A DNA stretch of 64,000 bases from Desulfatibacillum aliphaticivorans DSM 15576. Its GTDB lineage: Bacteria; Desulfobacterota; Desulfobacteria; Desulfobacterales; Desulfatibacillaceae. The stretch spans positions 83,600 to 147,599 of the forward strand of contig NZ_AUCT01000021.1 in assembly GCF_000429905.1 (NCBI RefSeq), given 5' to 3'. The position numbers and the translations under genes were made by a program. Below, in pieces: positions 63,826-64,000 of this stretch. Position 1 is the first letter of the stretch; the number at the start of each line of letters is the position of its first letter. The notes under the pieces are model-generated. The model ran no database searches. It worked only from the letters and a program-made list of their open reading frames with translations, and was not told where the DNA came from.

Positions 63826-64000
63826 ATGAATACAAGTAAAACATTTTCCCTCTCAATGCAAAAACAAATTCAAAACACCAGCATTTCCATGGATTCTGAA
63901 ATCAATTCAGCATTCAGGGAACTGAAATTCCGGTCGCTCCTGAGACGCAGCGGCATTGTCAAAAAACGGGGATATGACACGGTCGGGCTAATGTTTTTGT
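63826..64000 (+). CDS. Transposase N-terminus (IS4-like), cut by window end
   Basis: 58 codons before the edge, with AAGAAAGAG upstream of the ATG. The start (SLSMQKQIQNTSISMDSEIN) and LLRRSGIVKKRGYD segment resemble N-termini of IS4-like transposases common in Desulfobacterota. The DDE catalytic domain would lie outside the window, so the family call is tentative. Confidence 0.6.
   Translation, partial: MNTSKTFSLSMQKQIQNTSISMDSEINSAFRELKFRSLLRRSGIVKKRGYDTVGLMFL

Noticed and set aside
1..64000. CRISPR arrays, rRNA and tRNA genes
   Set aside because: Reading through the window I saw no repeat-spacer pattern, no rRNA-like stretch and no cloverleaf I could defend.

Overview
The window looks like a chromosomal stretch from a Gram-negative, anaerobic, sulfate-reducer-type bacterium (Desulfobacterota, most like Desulfatibacillum or a relative; this is inference from gene content, not a database match). 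An outer membrane is implied by a Kdo transferase, a TolC/RND efflux set, AsmA, an LpoA-like lipoprotein and several lipobox proteins. Anaerobic metabolism is implied by a flavodoxin-ferredoxin fusion, an HdrD-like CCG iron-sulfur protein, a BioB-like radical SAM enzyme and an acyl-CoA synthetase. Most of the sequence is GC-rich and densely coding; the 10.5-11.0 kb and 32.1-34.5 kb stretches are visibly AT-richer and look acquired.

Layout. 0-10.5 kb: a response regulator-GGDEF gene cut by the window edge, an SDR, a TPR membrane protein, a metallo-beta-lactamase-fold enzyme, an NfeD/SPFH pair, an EFR1-type flavodoxin-ferredoxin protein and a heterodimeric ABC exporter. 10.5-19.1 kb: a small unknown gene, then a leftward block with a geranylgeranyl-reductase-like flavoprotein, an M14-type peptidase lipoprotein, a short Cys-rich protein, and a five-gene set (CCG Fe-S protein, radical SAM, ABC binding protein, permease, ATPase). 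19.2-31.9 kb: alpha/beta hydrolase, RND pump-TolC-adaptor operon, bioD, an SGNH hydrolase, an orphan Nif11-like leader peptide, acyl-CoA synthetase and a membrane protein with a C-terminal zinc-ribbon-like tail. 31.9-36.4 kb is an accessory patch: a hairpin element, CACGCGTG direct repeats, a 5'-truncated AlbA_2-type gene remnant, a single-chain ATPase-DUF4435 protein (PARIS AriA/AriB-like defence candidate), a degenerate duplicate of the recN promoter and 5' end, and a GT-C membrane glycosyltransferase. 36.6-40.7 kb: a parS-like site, then recN-parA-parB-yacP. 40.8-52.2 kb: a small gene with an in-frame stop, DUF3842, CooT, an IspH-UbiA fusion, a Rossmann protein, a GloB-like hydrolase, AsmA, HtrA, YbaK, PAS-GGDEF and a second GT-C protein. 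52.2-58.0 kb runs leftward: two DUF1573 genes, a HAD phosphatase, an LpoA-like protein and Kdo transferase. 58.1-63.4 kb: lipoproteins (one TPR-SLH, one LPP20-like) and a CHASE2-cyclase. The right edge enters a transposase gene.

The most interesting signal is at 57.2-58.0 kb. A DUF1573 gene looks split into two ORFs, but both lie in one frame and are separated by a single TGA. That TGA sits exactly where the adjacent paralogue has the first Cys of its Cys-Gly-Cys motif, and a hairpin with bacterial SECIS spacing follows it. I read this as a selenocysteine-containing, probably exported DUF1573 protein next to its Cys-containing paralogue.
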